From: Segatella maculosa DSM 19339 = JCM 15638
GTDB taxonomy: Bacteria > Bacteroidota > Bacteroidia > Bacteroidales > Bacteroidaceae
Direction: 5' to 3'
Length of the DNA stretch: 64,000 nucleotides
Assembly: GCF_000382385.1 (NCBI RefSeq)
Contig: NZ_KB908330.1
Location: 1 to 64,000, forward strand
Below the pieces are notes generated by a model that was not told where the DNA came from, did no database searches, and was given only the letters and a program-made list of their open reading frames with translations. Of this stretch, positions 47,909 through 58,026 are shown in pieces (within the stretch, counting starts at the first letter, position 1; every line of letters starts with the position of its first letter). A program made the position numbers and the translations under genes.

Positions 47909-48754
47909 ATGAAAGTTATCAGCAATCAATCTTTTGGAGGCGAGCGTCCGCTCTTCGGCATCAAGGACACCCGCTTGGAGCATATCACGATCACCGATGG
48001 TGAGTCGGGCATCAAATGTTGCGCGAACTTAGTGTGCGACGACTCGAAGTTCTATGGCAAATATCCGTGGTGGCACGTTGATAAAAGCCTCATCACGAAT
48101 TGCTATTTCGCCCCCGAAAGCCGTTCTGCCATTTGGTATAGCAGTGATATGACCATGAAAGACTCGGTCATCGACGGGCCGAAGTTCTTCCGAGAGATGA
48201 AGAATCTGACGCTTGAAAATGTGAAAATCAACGATGCTGACGAGACTTTCTGGAGAGTTGACGGCCTGAAACTGAAGCATGTCAGCCTGCATGACGGCAC
48301 TTATCCGTTTATGTTCTCGCGCAATATCTATGTGGACGGCCTCACGAGCGACGCAAAATACGTGTTCCAATACTGCAAGAACGTGGAGGTTCACCATGCA
48401 AAAATCACCACAAAAGACAGCTTTTGGGAGTGTGAAAACGTCACCGTGTACGACTCGGTGCTTGACGGCGAGTACTTGGCTTGGCATTCCAAGAACGTAA
48501 AATTAGTGCGTTGCCACATCGGCGGCGAGCAACCGCTGTGCTATCTCGACGGTATCACGCTCGAAGACTGCACGTTTGACGCCGCCTGCGACCGTGCTTT
48601 CGAAGACAGTCGCAACATCGATGCCACCATCAAAGGGCGCATCACCGAGATAAAGAACCCCATCAGCGGGCGCATTGTGGCCGACGAAATCGGCAGAATC
48701 ACCTACGATGCGTTTGCCAAAGGAAAGGATTGTGTGATTGAAACCACTAAATAA
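47909..48754 (+). CDS. DUF3737-like right-handed beta-helix protein
   Basis: 281 residues, cytoplasmic. Repeating short strands with Asn/Asp turns (LFGIKDTRLEHITITDGESG, LTLENVKINDADETFWRVDG, LVRCHIGGEQPLCYLDGITL, LEDCTFDAACDRAFED) form a beta-helix, which is typical of DUF3737. The biochemical role of this family is not established. It lies 6 bp before the C-S lyase gene, so the two are likely cotranscribed, and this pairing may hint at a common substrate. Confidence 0.8.
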   Translation: MKVISNQSFGGERPLFGIKDTRLEHITITDGESGIKCCANLVCDDSKFYGKYPWWHVDKSLITNCYFAPESRSAIWYSSDMTMKDSVIDGPKFFREMKNLTLENVKINDADETFWRVDGLKLKHVSLHDGTYPFMFSRNIYVDGLTSDAKYVFQYCKNVEVHHAKITTKDSFWECENVTVYDSVLDGEYLAWHSKNVKLVRCHIGGEQPLCYLDGITLEDCTFDAACDRAFEDSRNIDATIKGRITEIKNPISGRIVADEIGRITYDAFAKGKDCVIETTK

Positions 48755-48760
48755 ACAACT

Positions 48761-49930
48761 ATGAAGCAGTTTGATTTCGACGAGATTGTGGTGCGCCGCG
48801 GCACCAATTCCTATAAGTGGGACCTGCCGAAAGGCGAAGACATCATTCCGATGTGGGTGGCCGACATGGACTTCAAGACCGCCCCTTGCATCATCGATGC
48901 GCTGAAACGGCGCGTAGAACACGGCATTTTCGGCTACACGTTCGTGCCCGACAGTTACTATGATGCCATCATCAACTGGTTCAAAAGGCGACACCAGTGG
49001 CACATCGAACGCGAGGATATTCTCTACACCTCGGGCGTTGTGCCCGCAATAGCCTGCACATTGAAGGCCACAACCATGCCGGGCGAGAAGGTACTTGTGC
49101 AGACTCCGGTCTATAACTGCTTCTTTTCGGCCATTAAGAACAGTGGCTGCGAAGTGTCAGAGAACCCACTTCGACGCGAAGGAGACAGCTATGTGATAGA
49201 CTTCGACGACTTTGAACGCCGTTGTAGTGAAGAGAAAACCACGGTGTTCCTGCTTTGCAACCCCCACAATCCGGCAGGCCGTGTGTGGCGAAAAGACGAA
49301 CTCCGACGCATGAACGACATCTGCTTGAAACACCATGTGAAGGTGATTGCCGACGAAATCCATTGCGAACTCGTCATGCCGGGGCATACGTTCCAACCCT
49401 TTGCGGCCGCTGATGAGGCCTGTCGCGACAACTGTGTGGTGCTCAACTCGCCCTCCAAGGCTTTCAACATTGCTGGTCTGCAGATTGCAAACATCGTGTG
49501 TCACGATGCAGAATGGCGGCGACGCATCAACCGGGCCATCAATATCAACGAAGTATGTGACGTTAATCCGTTCGGCGTTATCGCCCTGCAAGCGGCCTAT
49601 AACGACGGTGGTGAGTGGCTTGATGCACTCAATCAATATATCCACGAGAACTATCTTGCCCTCAAAGACTTCTTCCGTGAGCGGCTTCCCCGGCTCGAAG
49701 TGTGTCGCCTCGAAGGCACTTATCTCGCATGGATCAACCTCTCTCGCATCCCGATTACGGCCGACGAAGCCGCCCGAAGGCTGCTCGGAAATGCCAAGGT
49801 GATGCTCAACAGCGGCACGATGTACGGCAGAGAAGCAGGCAATTCCTATCTCCGCATCAACCTTGCCTGCCCACGTTCCACGTTGATGGAAGGCTTGAAG
49901 CGCATCGAAAGCGAGTTGGTTGGCATGTAA
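48761..49930 (+). CDS. MalY/PatB-type PLP-dependent C-S beta-lyase
   Basis: 389 residues of aminotransferase fold type I. N-terminal WDLPKGEDIIPMWVADMDFK and the PLP-binding lysine in SPSKAFNIAGLQIAN are characteristic of MalY/PatB. The Asn-Pro (CNPHNPAGRVW) and DEIHCEL motifs place Asp and Tyr near the cofactor. Likely cleaves cystathionine or cysteine to pyruvate, ammonia and thiol. Translationally close to the DUF3737-like gene upstream. Confidence 0.9.
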   Translation: MKQFDFDEIVVRRGTNSYKWDLPKGEDIIPMWVADMDFKTAPCIIDALKRRVEHGIFGYTFVPDSYYDAIINWFKRRHQWHIEREDILYTSGVVPAIACTLKATTMPGEKVLVQTPVYNCFFSAIKNSGCEVSENPLRREGDSYVIDFDDFERRCSEEKTTVFLLCNPHNPAGRVWRKDELRRMNDICLKHHVKVIADEIHCELVMPGHTFQPFAAADEACRDNCVVLNSPSKAFNIAGLQIANIVCHDAEWRRRINRAININEVCDVNPFGVIALQAAYNDGGEWLDALNQYIHENYLALKDFFRERLPRLEVCRLEGTYLAWINLSRIPITADEAARRLLGNAKVMLNSGTMYGREAGNSYLRINLACPRSTLMEGLKRIESELVGM

Positions 49931-50006
49931 CACCCGACGGACTACCCCGCAAGTGAGAAATTTTAGCGTCTATACGCTTTCATATCATCTTTTTATTCAT
50001 GGTATA

Positions 50007-52886
50007 ATGGTAAAGAAAACAAAGCACATTGCACTCCTGTTCTTCCTGTTCGGTCTCCTTCAAGCATCGGCACAACAGGTCAGTATTCATCGGCTTTCGA
50101 ACGGAATGACCGTTTGGTTGAACCCCGACACGACCGAATCTAAGTTCATCGGCTACGTAGTTGTGAAGGCAGGAGCACGAGATTGCCCCAATACAGGCAT
50201 TGCTCACTACTTTGAACACATCATGTTCAAAGGTACGCAACTGATCGGGACAACCGACTACGCCAAAGAAAAACCTTTGCTCGACGACATCAGCCGGCAA
50301 TACAACCGTTTGGCACAGACCACCGACCCGAAACAGCGCACGGCCATACAGCTCGAAATCAACAAACTTAACCAACAAGCGGCCCAATATGCCATTCCCA
50401 ACGAGTTTTCGAAGCTGCTCACGCGCTACGGCGGCACGGGCATCAACGCCTATACCGACCTTGATGAAACCGTGTATCACAGTGAGTGTGCTCCACAATA
50501 CATTGAGCAATGGTGCCAACTCAACAGCGAACGCTTCATAAACCCTGTGTTCCGGCTCTTCCAAGGCGAGCTTGAAACGGTCTATGAAGAGAAGAATCGG
50601 GCCGAAGACAACTTTGGTATGCAACTCATGGCACGCCTGCAAAGCATGGTGTTCAAGGGTAGTGACTACGAATTTCCGGTCATCGGAAGCACTGAAAACC
50701 TCAAGAATCCGCGCTTATCCGATATGGATGCCTTCTATCAAAAGTATTATGTGGCGGGCAATATGGGGTTGATCCTCTGTGGAAACTTCAGGGAGAAGGA
50801 CATCATTCCCCTGTTGGAAAGGACATTCGGACGCATCAGAAGCGGGGAAAACCCGATGAGAAAGCCCTTCTATTTGGCTGACTTCAACCCCGAAAAGACC
50901 CTGAAAATCAAGATTCCTTTTCCTTTGATCAAGGCCTCGGCATTGGTGTTTCGCGGTCCAACCCCACGCGATCACGACTACACCGCCATGCAGATTGCCA
51001 TGCGATTGCTGTCGAACAGTAACAATAGCGGGCTCATCGACTCGCTCTCCGTACATCATCATGTGATGTACGGCATGGCTGCAGGTGCCGATATGTTCAT
51101 GACCCGCGAGATCGGTCTCTTAGGTTTAGCGGCCGTGCCCAACCTTCCTTTCGGTTCAAAACGCAAGGCCGAGCGACTCCTTTGGCAGCAAATTGACAAG
51201 CTGAAACATGGAGATTTCTCCACAGAAAGCTTCGAAGCAGCCAAGACAGAATATCAAAAAGAGACGGAACAACAGCTTGAAAACATTGGTAATCGCATCG
51301 TATTGATGGCCGGTTGCTATGCAGCCGGCATAGATTGGAACGAATACTTGGCGCATATCTCCATGATTCCGCAACTCAAAAAGGCTGACATTGTGGCAGC
51401 CTGCCAGCGTTATTTCAACAATCATTACCTGCTTATTCACAAGAAATTCGGCAAATACAAGAAGGATAAAATAGCGAAACCGCCCTACAAACCCGTAAAG
51501 ACTGATAACGAAAGTAAGCAATCTGCCTATGCTGAACAGCTGGCATTGACTGCCACACCCACGCTTTCTCCGCAGTTCATTGCCTTTGGAAAGGACGTCG
51601 AAACGCGCCATCTTGCCCCGCAAGCCGACCTATATGCCACGCCAAATCCACGTAATGATATCTTCCAACTCAAGCTCTCTTGGTACCAAATCCACGTGCA
51701 AAAGCCCGTCCATATGATGTCGGATCTCTTTGATTATTTAGGCACTTCGTCACTCAAAAAACAAGCTTTTGCGGCCCGATTGCAGGCACTTGGTACCACG
51801 CTCAAGGGTGACTACACGCTCAACCGCATGACAATTGAACTCACAGGCTTCGACAAGAACCTCGCAGCCTCGATAGACTTGCTCACCGATTTGCTGAAGA
51901 ATCCTAAGACCGACCGGCCGTCTATCACGACAATGAAGAAGGACGCACGCCTCGGCGACAAGTTTTTTGATAAGGACATGGAGTCGGTTCGCAGCGCCGT
52001 TTTGGAAAAAATCGCCCTCGGAACGAACTCCACTTACCTGCAAGACATGCCGACAAGCGAGCTGAAAAGACTCGAAGTGCAGGATATTGAGGACCTTTTT
52101 AAATCGGCACAAAACGGAAAATTGACCGTCACCTACAGTGGAAGACTTGCCATAGACAGCGTGGCCGAGATGCTGAAACCCATTGTTTCGCCCATCGAAA
52201 GACAAGATTACACGGGCTATGACTTCAATGTAGAGCAGCCCGAACACACGATTTATCTTTATGACAAGCCCGATGCACGTCAAGCTATCGTTGGAACATA
52301 CACCGTTCTACCGCCGCTTGACACCGAAGAAAAGCAAGCACGCTTCACGATATGGCAACGTTATTTCAGCAACGGCGGCCTCAACAGCGTGCTATTCCGC
52401 GAACTTCGCGACCTTCGGTCACTGGTTTACACCTGCAGCGGCATCGCTTATACGCAGTCGTTTAAGGCAAGGAAAAACCGCAATATCGGCTACTTCACCG
52501 TGGCAGGCACGCAAACCGACAAGGCGCTCACCACGCTTTCGCTTATCGATAGCCTGCAAAACGACATGCCTATCGACCGTCGGAACCTACAAAACGCACG
52601 GCAATCGGCACTCAACAGCATCAACAATTCGCGCCCCACATTCCGAGATCAGCCCAGCTATATGGCTGAAGCTGTCCTCAAAGGTTATGCGGAAGACCCC
52701 AGCAAAGCTCGCACTTCGGCCATCAAGCAAACCACCGATGAGGCCGTCATCAGCTATTATCGCGACGTTGTTCAACCCGCCCCGCGTTCCTATTTCATCA
52801 TCGGCAACCTGAAAGCTATCGATCGCAAGGCCCTCGAACGCTATGGTCGTGTTGTAGAATTAAAGAAGGAAGACATCTACAGATAG
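50007..52886 (+). CDS. Secreted M16 family (pitrilysin-like) metalloprotease
   Basis: 959 residues from the ATG at 50007 (VKKTKHIALLFFLFGLLQAS, a signal peptide ending before QQV); the longer frame from 49920 begins inside the previous gene and lacks the signal at its N-terminus. The zinc motif HxxEH is HYFEH in the first M16 domain, with a downstream Glu about 75 residues later (ELETVYEEKNR). A second, non-catalytic M16 domain fills the C-terminal half, as in pitrilysin. Probably periplasmic peptide degradation. Confidence 0.9.
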   Translation: MVKKTKHIALLFFLFGLLQASAQQVSIHRLSNGMTVWLNPDTTESKFIGYVVVKAGARDCPNTGIAHYFEHIMFKGTQLIGTTDYAKEKPLLDDISRQYNRLAQTTDPKQRTAIQLEINKLNQQAAQYAIPNEFSKLLTRYGGTGINAYTDLDETVYHSECAPQYIEQWCQLNSERFINPVFRLFQGELETVYEEKNRAEDNFGMQLMARLQSMVFKGSDYEFPVIGSTENLKNPRLSDMDAFYQKYYVAGNMGLILCGNFREKDIIPLLERTFGRIRSGENPMRKPFYLADFNPEKTLKIKIPFPLIKASALVFRGPTPRDHDYTAMQIAMRLLSNSNNSGLIDSLSVHHHVMYGMAAGADMFMTREIGLLGLAAVPNLPFGSKRKAERLLWQQIDKLKHGDFSTESFEAAKTEYQKETEQQLENIGNRIVLMAGCYAAGIDWNEYLAHISMIPQLKKADIVAACQRYFNNHYLLIHKKFGKYKKDKIAKPPYKPVKTDNESKQSAYAEQLALTATPTLSPQFIAFGKDVETRHLAPQADLYATPNPRNDIFQLKLSWYQIHVQKPVHMMSDLFDYLGTSSLKKQAFAARLQALGTTLKGDYTLNRMTIELTGFDKNLAASIDLLTDLLKNPKTDRPSITTMKKDARLGDKFFDKDMESVRSAVLEKIALGTNSTYLQDMPTSELKRLEVQDIEDLFKSAQNGKLTVTYSGRLAIDSVAEMLKPIVSPIERQDYTGYDFNVEQPEHTIYLYDKPDARQAIVGTYTVLPPLDTEEKQARFTIWQRYFSNGGLNSVLFRELRDLRSLVYTCSGIAYTQSFKARKNRNIGYFTVAGTQTDKALTTLSLIDSLQNDMPIDRRNLQNARQSALNSINNSRPTFRDQPSYMAEAVLKGYAEDPSKARTSAIKQTTDEAVISYYRDVVQPAPRSYFIIGNLKAIDRKALERYGRVVELKKEDIYR

Positions 52887-52899
52887 TCAACCGGTTTGT

Positions 52900-53003
52900 A
52901 ATATCAGCCATATTTGCACGCAATATCAGCCTTATTGCGCGGTAAAATGGCTGATATTGGCACGTAAAGTGACTGATATCGCGCGCTAATATGACTGATA
53001 TTG
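52900..53003. repeat. ATATCAGCC-family palindrome cluster
   Basis: Four or five consecutive half-sites: AATATCAGCCATATTTGCAC, CAATATCAGCCTTATTGCGC, AAAATGGCTGATATTGG, GACTGATATC and TATGACTGATATTG. The rest of 52887-53291 has no gene apart from the -7 box at 53116. Confidence 0.8.
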
Positions 53004-53115
53004 ACGACATTCCGAATGAAGGGAAAGACGTATTGTCAATCGTCAACAACAGATAAAACAGCAGATTCAGTATATAAACTTTGCCGCTTTATACCTGTTT
53101 CTATCCTATTTTAAC

Positions 53116-53123
53116 TATATTTG
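53116..53123 (+). promoter_or_regulatory. -7 box upstream of the frameshifted outer-membrane gene
   Basis: TATATTTG at 53116-53123; no convincing -33 element at the usual distance. The leader would be long (about 165 nt). Confidence 0.4.
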
Positions 53124-53291
53124 TAGCCGGGTATCCACTATCCCTCAGGTCAATTGTCAACACATAAATTGGATTTTGACAAATAAACCGCTGAGAAATA
53201 CGACAATGAGTCATTGCTGTAAGCGGTTTCATGGCCTTTAACAATATTTGGAACTGACGCTGTTTTGTAGCTATTATGTCGACAAAAAGAA

Positions 53292-53870
53292 ATGAAGTGT
53301 AAAATTATTGTTTGTTTGTTATCCCTACTCTCCTTTGTTGTTACAGCAAATGCACAAGTCGAGATTGCCTTTTCGCCCGATTGTCCGGGGGCAACTACGG
53401 GGCCAGACATCATGCCACAATGGAGCATTGATTGGGAGACAGGTTCCTCATATGAGTGGAACCGAAGGAATGGAGCGCATGAACATACGTGGACTATCAA
53501 CACTTCGCTCTTTCGTTTAGGACTTACCACCAATGTAGAACTGCGTTTCCAATTAGATGAGAGTGCCACGTTGGCATCTCAGAAGCTCTATGGTGGCATA
53601 TCCAATGCATCTGTCGGGACAAAGATAAAAGTGTTTGAAGGGTCGAAAGGCCTGCCGAAAACAGCCTTCCTTGGGACAATTCTCCTTCCCGGAAGCAGTC
53701 AATCTCATTATCTCCCCAAGCATATCGGCGTTCAATCCCACCTGTTGTTTGAAAATAATATAACGGAATTTTTCAGTATAGGCTATGATATTGGGGTGGA
53801 ATGGAGTAGTGAGACGCATCGTCCGGATATATTTTTCGGTGCCGGGTCTGAACTTCCAGCCTACGGATAG
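53292..53870 (+). CDS. Outer-membrane protein, 5' part of a frameshifted gene
   Basis: Signal peptide MKCKIIVCLLSLLSFVVTAN, then barrel strands (HTWTINTSLFRLGLTTNVEL, GISNASVGTKIKVFEGSKGL, LPKHIGVQSHLLFENNITEF). Resembles the transporter family called MetA-pathway of phenol degradation (PF13557). It ends prematurely at 53870. Confidence 0.7.
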   Translation: MKCKIIVCLLSLLSFVVTANAQVEIAFSPDCPGATTGPDIMPQWSIDWETGSSYEWNRRNGAHEHTWTINTSLFRLGLTTNVELRFQLDESATLASQKLYGGISNASVGTKIKVFEGSKGLPKTAFLGTILLPGSSQSHYLPKHIGVQSHLLFENNITEFFSIGYDIGVEWSSETHRPDIFFGAGSELPAYG

Positions 53871-54090
53871 GTGGTGCTTTTTCATAGAAAGTTATAATCG
53901 CTTCAATTCTGAAAAGCAGGAGGACTGGGCCAGACCCGGTCATAGAAGCCACTTCAACTGTATGGGTGAAACGGGCGTTTCTTATATCGTCACACCGCGA
54001 TTGCAGCTAAACATGTATAACGACATCTGCTTTAACGAGCCTTTTAAATATGTAAATCTCGGTGTAGGAATGGCCTGGTTTCTCCACTAA
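53785..54090 (+). CDS. Outer-membrane protein, 3' part of the frameshifted gene
   Basis: The useful sequence begins at about 53848 (LNFQPTDRWCFFIESYNRFN) and ends VNLGVGMAWFLH, with a terminal aromatic strand as in an outer-membrane barrel. It continues the preceding ORF in a shifted frame. Confidence 0.65.
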   Translation: MILGWNGVVRRIVRIYFSVPGLNFQPTDRWCFFIESYNRFNSEKQEDWARPGHRSHFNCMGETGVSYIVTPRLQLNMYNDICFNEPFKYVNLGVGMAWFLH

Positions 54091-54095
54091 AGAAA

Positions 54096-56016
54096 TTTTT
54101 AGTTCCACTAAGGTACAATTAGAACCTTCTCCAAGTTCCCGGTGCGGTTCTGATAGGTGGTTTCAATTCCACTAAGGTACAATTAGAACTTTCTTAATAG
54201 CTGCGCAAATGATGTACTCTTTACTGTGTTTCAATTCCACTAAGGTACAATTAGAACTTATCTATCATATCTATAAATCAGCATCAATAGAGTTTCAATT
54301 CCACTAAGGTACAATTAGAACCCTTGACAATTATATGAGAACTGACACCACTTTTGTTTCAATTCCACTAAGGTACAATTAGAACGATGGTTTCAATCCT
54401 GCAGAGGACGGGTCCATCAGTCGTTTCAATTCCACTAAGGTACAATTAGAACTAAGGTCGCTGGATTTGTCTACTACATTCTGACACGTTTCAATTCCAC
54501 TAAGGTACAATTAGAACCTCTGAAGAGCAAAAAGACATATGCGCAGAGGCTATGTTTCAATTCCACTAAGGTACAATTAGAACATAACACAGGAACGAAA
54601 GACTACTGTTAAGCATTTACCGTTTCAATTCCACTAAGGTACAATTAGAACGCACACACACTTACACACAAAAATATAACATCTGTTTCAATTCCACTAA
54701 GGTACAATTAGAACGAAGACAGATTTTTACGAAGACGCTTCAAAAACTTCGTTTCAATTCCACTAAGGTACAATTAGAACGATATTTTTCTTCTAATTAT
54801 CGAGGCAATTCATTTGTTTCAATTCCACTAAGGTACAATTAGAACTAAGTACTTGTATTCTTATTGGGATAGTTTTATTTCATTTCAATTCCACTAAGGT
54901 ACAATTAGAACCTTTGCTCAATTGGGACGCTTTGAGTAAACAATAATTTCAATTCCACTAAGGTACAATTAGAACTCTTTCTGCTGCTCAAATTCGTAAT
55001 TTGTTCGCGTATTTCAATTCCACTAAGGTACAATTAGAACTTTACTTTAGTATATTCCTCCTTACTAATAAATTCATTTCAATTCCACTAAGGTACAATT
55101 AGAACGTAATAAAAGCCTAAGCTATGTATATTAATACTCCAGATTTCAATTCCACTAAGGTACAATTAGAACGAACGTTTTGAACCGACCCGCACACTTA
55201 ATATCTACAAATTTCAATTCCACTAAGGTACAATTAGAACAATCAATTTTCGCATTTTCAAATTTCTCATTAGCTAATTTCAATTCCACTAAGGTACAAT
55301 TAGAACGCTCATCCTCTGTCATAGCCTCCCGCTTCTCCTTATTTCAATTCCACTAAGGTACAATTAGAACAGTAGCTAATTCTGAAAAGTTATATCTGTC
55401 CTTAGTATATTTCAATTCCACTAAGGTACAATTAGAACATAGTTTTGAAAAATTGAATCCTGTTTTAACTAAATTTCAATTCCACTAAGGTACAATTAGA
55501 ACTTAAGATATCACAATATGACGATGCCGATACTTTATTTCAATTCCACTAAGGTACAATTAGAACTCTTTACCAGTAATATATTCACCAAATATTAAAT
55601 CATTTCAATTCCACTAAGGTACAATTAGAACTCACGTACCTTTATGCAGTTATTCGGATTATTTATTTCAATTCCACTAAGGTACAATTAGAACCCGGTT
55701 ATCGTAATAAGAATATCAATTTGCGTGTATTTCAATTCCACTAAGGTACAATTAGAACGCTTCTAAAGGCCCAGCTATCGGGTATAAGTCGTTATTTCAA
55801 TTCCACTAAGGTACAATTAGAACCCGACGGCGCGGGAACTGCTTTCGACTTGCTCAAATTTCAATTCCACTAAGGTACAATTAGAACTTATTTGCAGGCA
55901 GATACGGTTGCTACAACAGTTATTTCAATTCCACTAAGGTACAATTAGAACCTTGACTTTGCGTGGTACGCTACACATTATCAGATATTTCAATTCCACT
56001 AAGGTACAATTAGAAC
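54096..56016 (-). CRISPR. CRISPR array: 30 repeats, 29 spacers, transcribed on the minus strand
   Basis: 30-bp repeats; on the minus strand they begin GTTCTAATTGTACC and end GTGGAATTGAAA plus C or T, the standard ATTGAAA-type handle. Spacers are 33-38 bp. The copy at 54096-54125 is degenerate (TTTTTAG in place of GTTTCAA at its plus-strand left end), marking the old end; the leader end is at 56016 next to cas2. Repeats 2-12 (54160-54845) have C as the last transcribed base, while repeats 13-30 (54882-56016) have T. All other positions are constant. Confidence 0.98.
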
Positions 56017-56226
56017 CCATCATTCTAGAAAATGAGAAGGTCGATATATAAACCGTTTACTACGATACAAAGGTACTAAAAAAAGAGCAAAAAATGTCGA
56101 TACCTAAAAATACATTTTCCGTTGGGCTTCGACATATCTTTTGCTGTAATATGTTTCAAGAAGTCAAAGAGCGACTCTATTATATTAGAAGACACTATAA
56201 ATAATCTTATTACCACATCGACAACT
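56017..56226 (-). promoter_or_regulatory. CRISPR leader with likely promoter
   Basis: AT-rich stretch between cas2 and the first repeat. A TACCTTTG box on the minus strand (56075-56068) lies 52 bp from the first repeat; a possible TTTG is at 56091-56088, closer than the usual spacing. No gene is seen here. Confidence 0.6.
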
Positions 56227-56490
56227 TTACAGAAAGTTCTCTGTTGACATCCGCTCCTTGCCAAGAATATCCTTACTCATATGATAACCCATTTTATTGG
56301 AGAATATTATCACACTATCCTCTTTTTTATCAATTAAGTTTCCTATCTTATATTGCAACTCTCGTAGTTTAACTTCTGACAGTTCGCCTTCAAACACAGA
56401 ATTCTGTATCCAACAAAGATATTGCCGACACAATTTCAGCATTTTACTAACACGCTTCTCTGCCACATCATAAATCAGGATAACACACAT
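56227..56490 (-). CDS. cas2: CRISPR-associated endonuclease Cas2
   Basis: 87 residues from ATG at 56490 (MCVILIYDVAEKRVSKMLKL); the longer frame from 56520 overlaps cas1 and is less likely. A ferredoxin-like fold with the Asp in YDV, then YLCWIQNSVFEGELSEVKLR and the C-terminal VIIFSNKMG. Cas2 dimers bridge Cas1 dimers in the spacer integration complex. It is the last gene of the operon, just before the leader. Confidence 0.92.
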   Translation of the reverse strand: MCVILIYDVAEKRVSKMLKLCRQYLCWIQNSVFEGELSEVKLRELQYKIGNLIDKKEDSVIIFSNKMGYHMSKDILGKERMSTENFL

Positions 56491-56494
56491 ACAA

Positions 56495-57511
56495 TTACCA
56501 ATACATCTTAAAAGGTTCATATTCTTCTATCCCGAGTATATCTTTCAAGAGCTTATAACACTCAAGTTTTATCAGATGGCGATAACTCACATTACGCCCC
56601 AAGGAACGATGACGGAATGTTTCATTATAACGTTCCTCCATGGCTGCAACAAAAATCTTTTTCCCTTTATCATTTAGAAGGCAACGATTCAATTTCCTAT
56701 CAAAATGACTCTTTTGAAGCGCACGTTTATTGAGTACTTTGAATATGACCCGATCAACTATAATCGGTTTGAAGATTTCAGATATGTCCAAACATAAAGA
56801 ATAACGGCGTTCTCCCGGCTTATGCAGAAAACTAATCGTAGGGTTCAGTTGTGTTTGATGAATTGCGCGCAGCGTTTCTGTATAGCACATCATATTACCA
56901 AAAGAAACTAAAGCATTAACTTCATTCTCTGGAGGTTGCTTCGTGCGACTGCCAAACTTAAAATCATCAAGTACGATATCAAAAGTAGAATAATAAATTC
57001 TACGAATATTCCCTTCTATTCCCATCACTTCTTCAACAGTTTTCGCTTCAGAAAGAGTTTGTGCAAATTCTTTCATTTCGGCAATCTGCCCTTCAAGTTC
57101 TTTTCCTCTCCTATTATAATAGTTCAAATTCATCACCATATTCCATGCCGCACCTTGAATGAACTTTCTTGCCAGCTCTACCCGTTTTTTCGAACTTTGA
57201 TATGTTTTTGCCTGTGCTAACAAAGCCTTTCCCGAAAGCAGTCCTGCACGAGGCATGAAACTCCCTGTATAATTCTCATAATAATCGAAGAAATGAACAG
57301 GCACATCGCGTTGCCCCAGAAAATTATATAGAGAACTATTCGCTTTCAAACTACCAAAAGCATATAATTCAGCAACATCCTCTATCGGAATAAAACGAGA
57401 TGGTTGCTTCGTTTCATTTCCTTGTTCATCTATGCTAATAGGCGTAAACTTCAATGTATTGTCTTTACGCTCCATCAATCCCGGATTAAACAAATAGAAA
57501 CTCCTTTTCAT
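56495..57511 (-). CDS. cas1: CRISPR-associated integrase Cas1
   Basis: 338 residues. The metal-binding Glu lies in MGIEGNIRRIYY, and His and Asp/Glu lie in ISFLHKPGERRYSLCLDISE and the following FKPIIVDRVIF, the type I-B-like Cas1 pattern. N-terminal beta domain ends in LYNFLGQRDVPVHFFDYYEN. It integrates new spacers at the leader-proximal repeat. Start overlaps the cas4 stop (57508-57511). Confidence 0.95.
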   Translation of the reverse strand: MKRSFYLFNPGLMERKDNTLKFTPISIDEQGNETKQPSRFIPIEDVAELYAFGSLKANSSLYNFLGQRDVPVHFFDYYENYTGSFMPRAGLLSGKALLAQAKTYQSSKKRVELARKFIQGAAWNMVMNLNYYNRRGKELEGQIAEMKEFAQTLSEAKTVEEVMGIEGNIRRIYYSTFDIVLDDFKFGSRTKQPPENEVNALVSFGNMMCYTETLRAIHQTQLNPTISFLHKPGERRYSLCLDISEIFKPIIVDRVIFKVLNKRALQKSHFDRKLNRCLLNDKGKKIFVAAMEERYNETFRHRSLGRNVSYRHLIKLECYKLLKDILGIEEYEPFKMYW

Positions 57512-58026
57512 AAATCTTCCTCCATCTCATTTGAATAACAGAACTCAAAATAGCTACAATTCTTACATAGACCTTTCTTCACTATAGGAGGGCATAAATC
57601 CTGTTCTATAATATTACAGATATCTTGCTGAATTAAAGCAATATTTTCGCGATCCACATCTGTCAATACGACTTCCGATGTCTTTCTAAGCTCAGGATAT
57701 TCCAATATTCCTTTCACCCCATTAATACCATGCTGTTCGAAAACATACATATAGTATTTCAGCTGCCATTCATGCGCCTTAGCAACCTTATTAGATTTTT
57801 TAATCTCATGAATAACTTTATTCCGAGCATCATAGTAATCTACTTTTATGCCATCTATCGCAACTTCTTCATACTTCACCGAGCGCTGCGGATAACTATC
57901 TTCATGTACCAGTTTGCCTTCATACACCAAGTCCGAATTATGTTCCATGTTTATGCTATTAGCAAACAGCCACAACTTTCGCCTACAAAACTGATAATAA
58001 TTAAAATGAGTTCCGGTAACAATCAT
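57508..58026 (-). CDS. cas4: CRISPR-associated exonuclease Cas4
   Basis: 172 residues. N-terminal Cys (CRRKLWLFA) and the C-terminal cluster CPPIVKKGLCKNCSYFEFC make four iron-sulfur cysteines. RecB-type nuclease motifs include IDGIKVDYYD, IHEIKKSNK and WQLKYYMYVFE. Cas4 helps select PAM-containing prespacers. Overlaps cas3 and cas1 by 4 bp on either side. Confidence 0.93.
   Translation of the reverse strand: MIVTGTHFNYYQFCRRKLWLFANSINMEHNSDLVYEGKLVHEDSYPQRSVKYEEVAIDGIKVDYYDARNKVIHEIKKSNKVAKAHEWQLKYYMYVFEQHGINGVKGILEYPELRKTSEVVLTDVDRENIALIQQDICNIIEQDLCPPIVKKGLCKNCSYFEFCYSNEMEEDL

Larger units (their letters stand above)
53292..54090 (+). pseudogene. Phenol-MetA-like outer-membrane gene with a single-base insertion
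   Basis: At 53845-53850 the sequence GGGTCTGAAC reads GS-EL in the first frame and stops 8 codons on. Removing T53847 gives GGG CTG AAC and joins FGAG directly to LNFQPTDRW, producing one 265-residue barrel with a terminal aromatic. Its stop is 6 bp from the CRISPR array. Confidence 0.75.
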
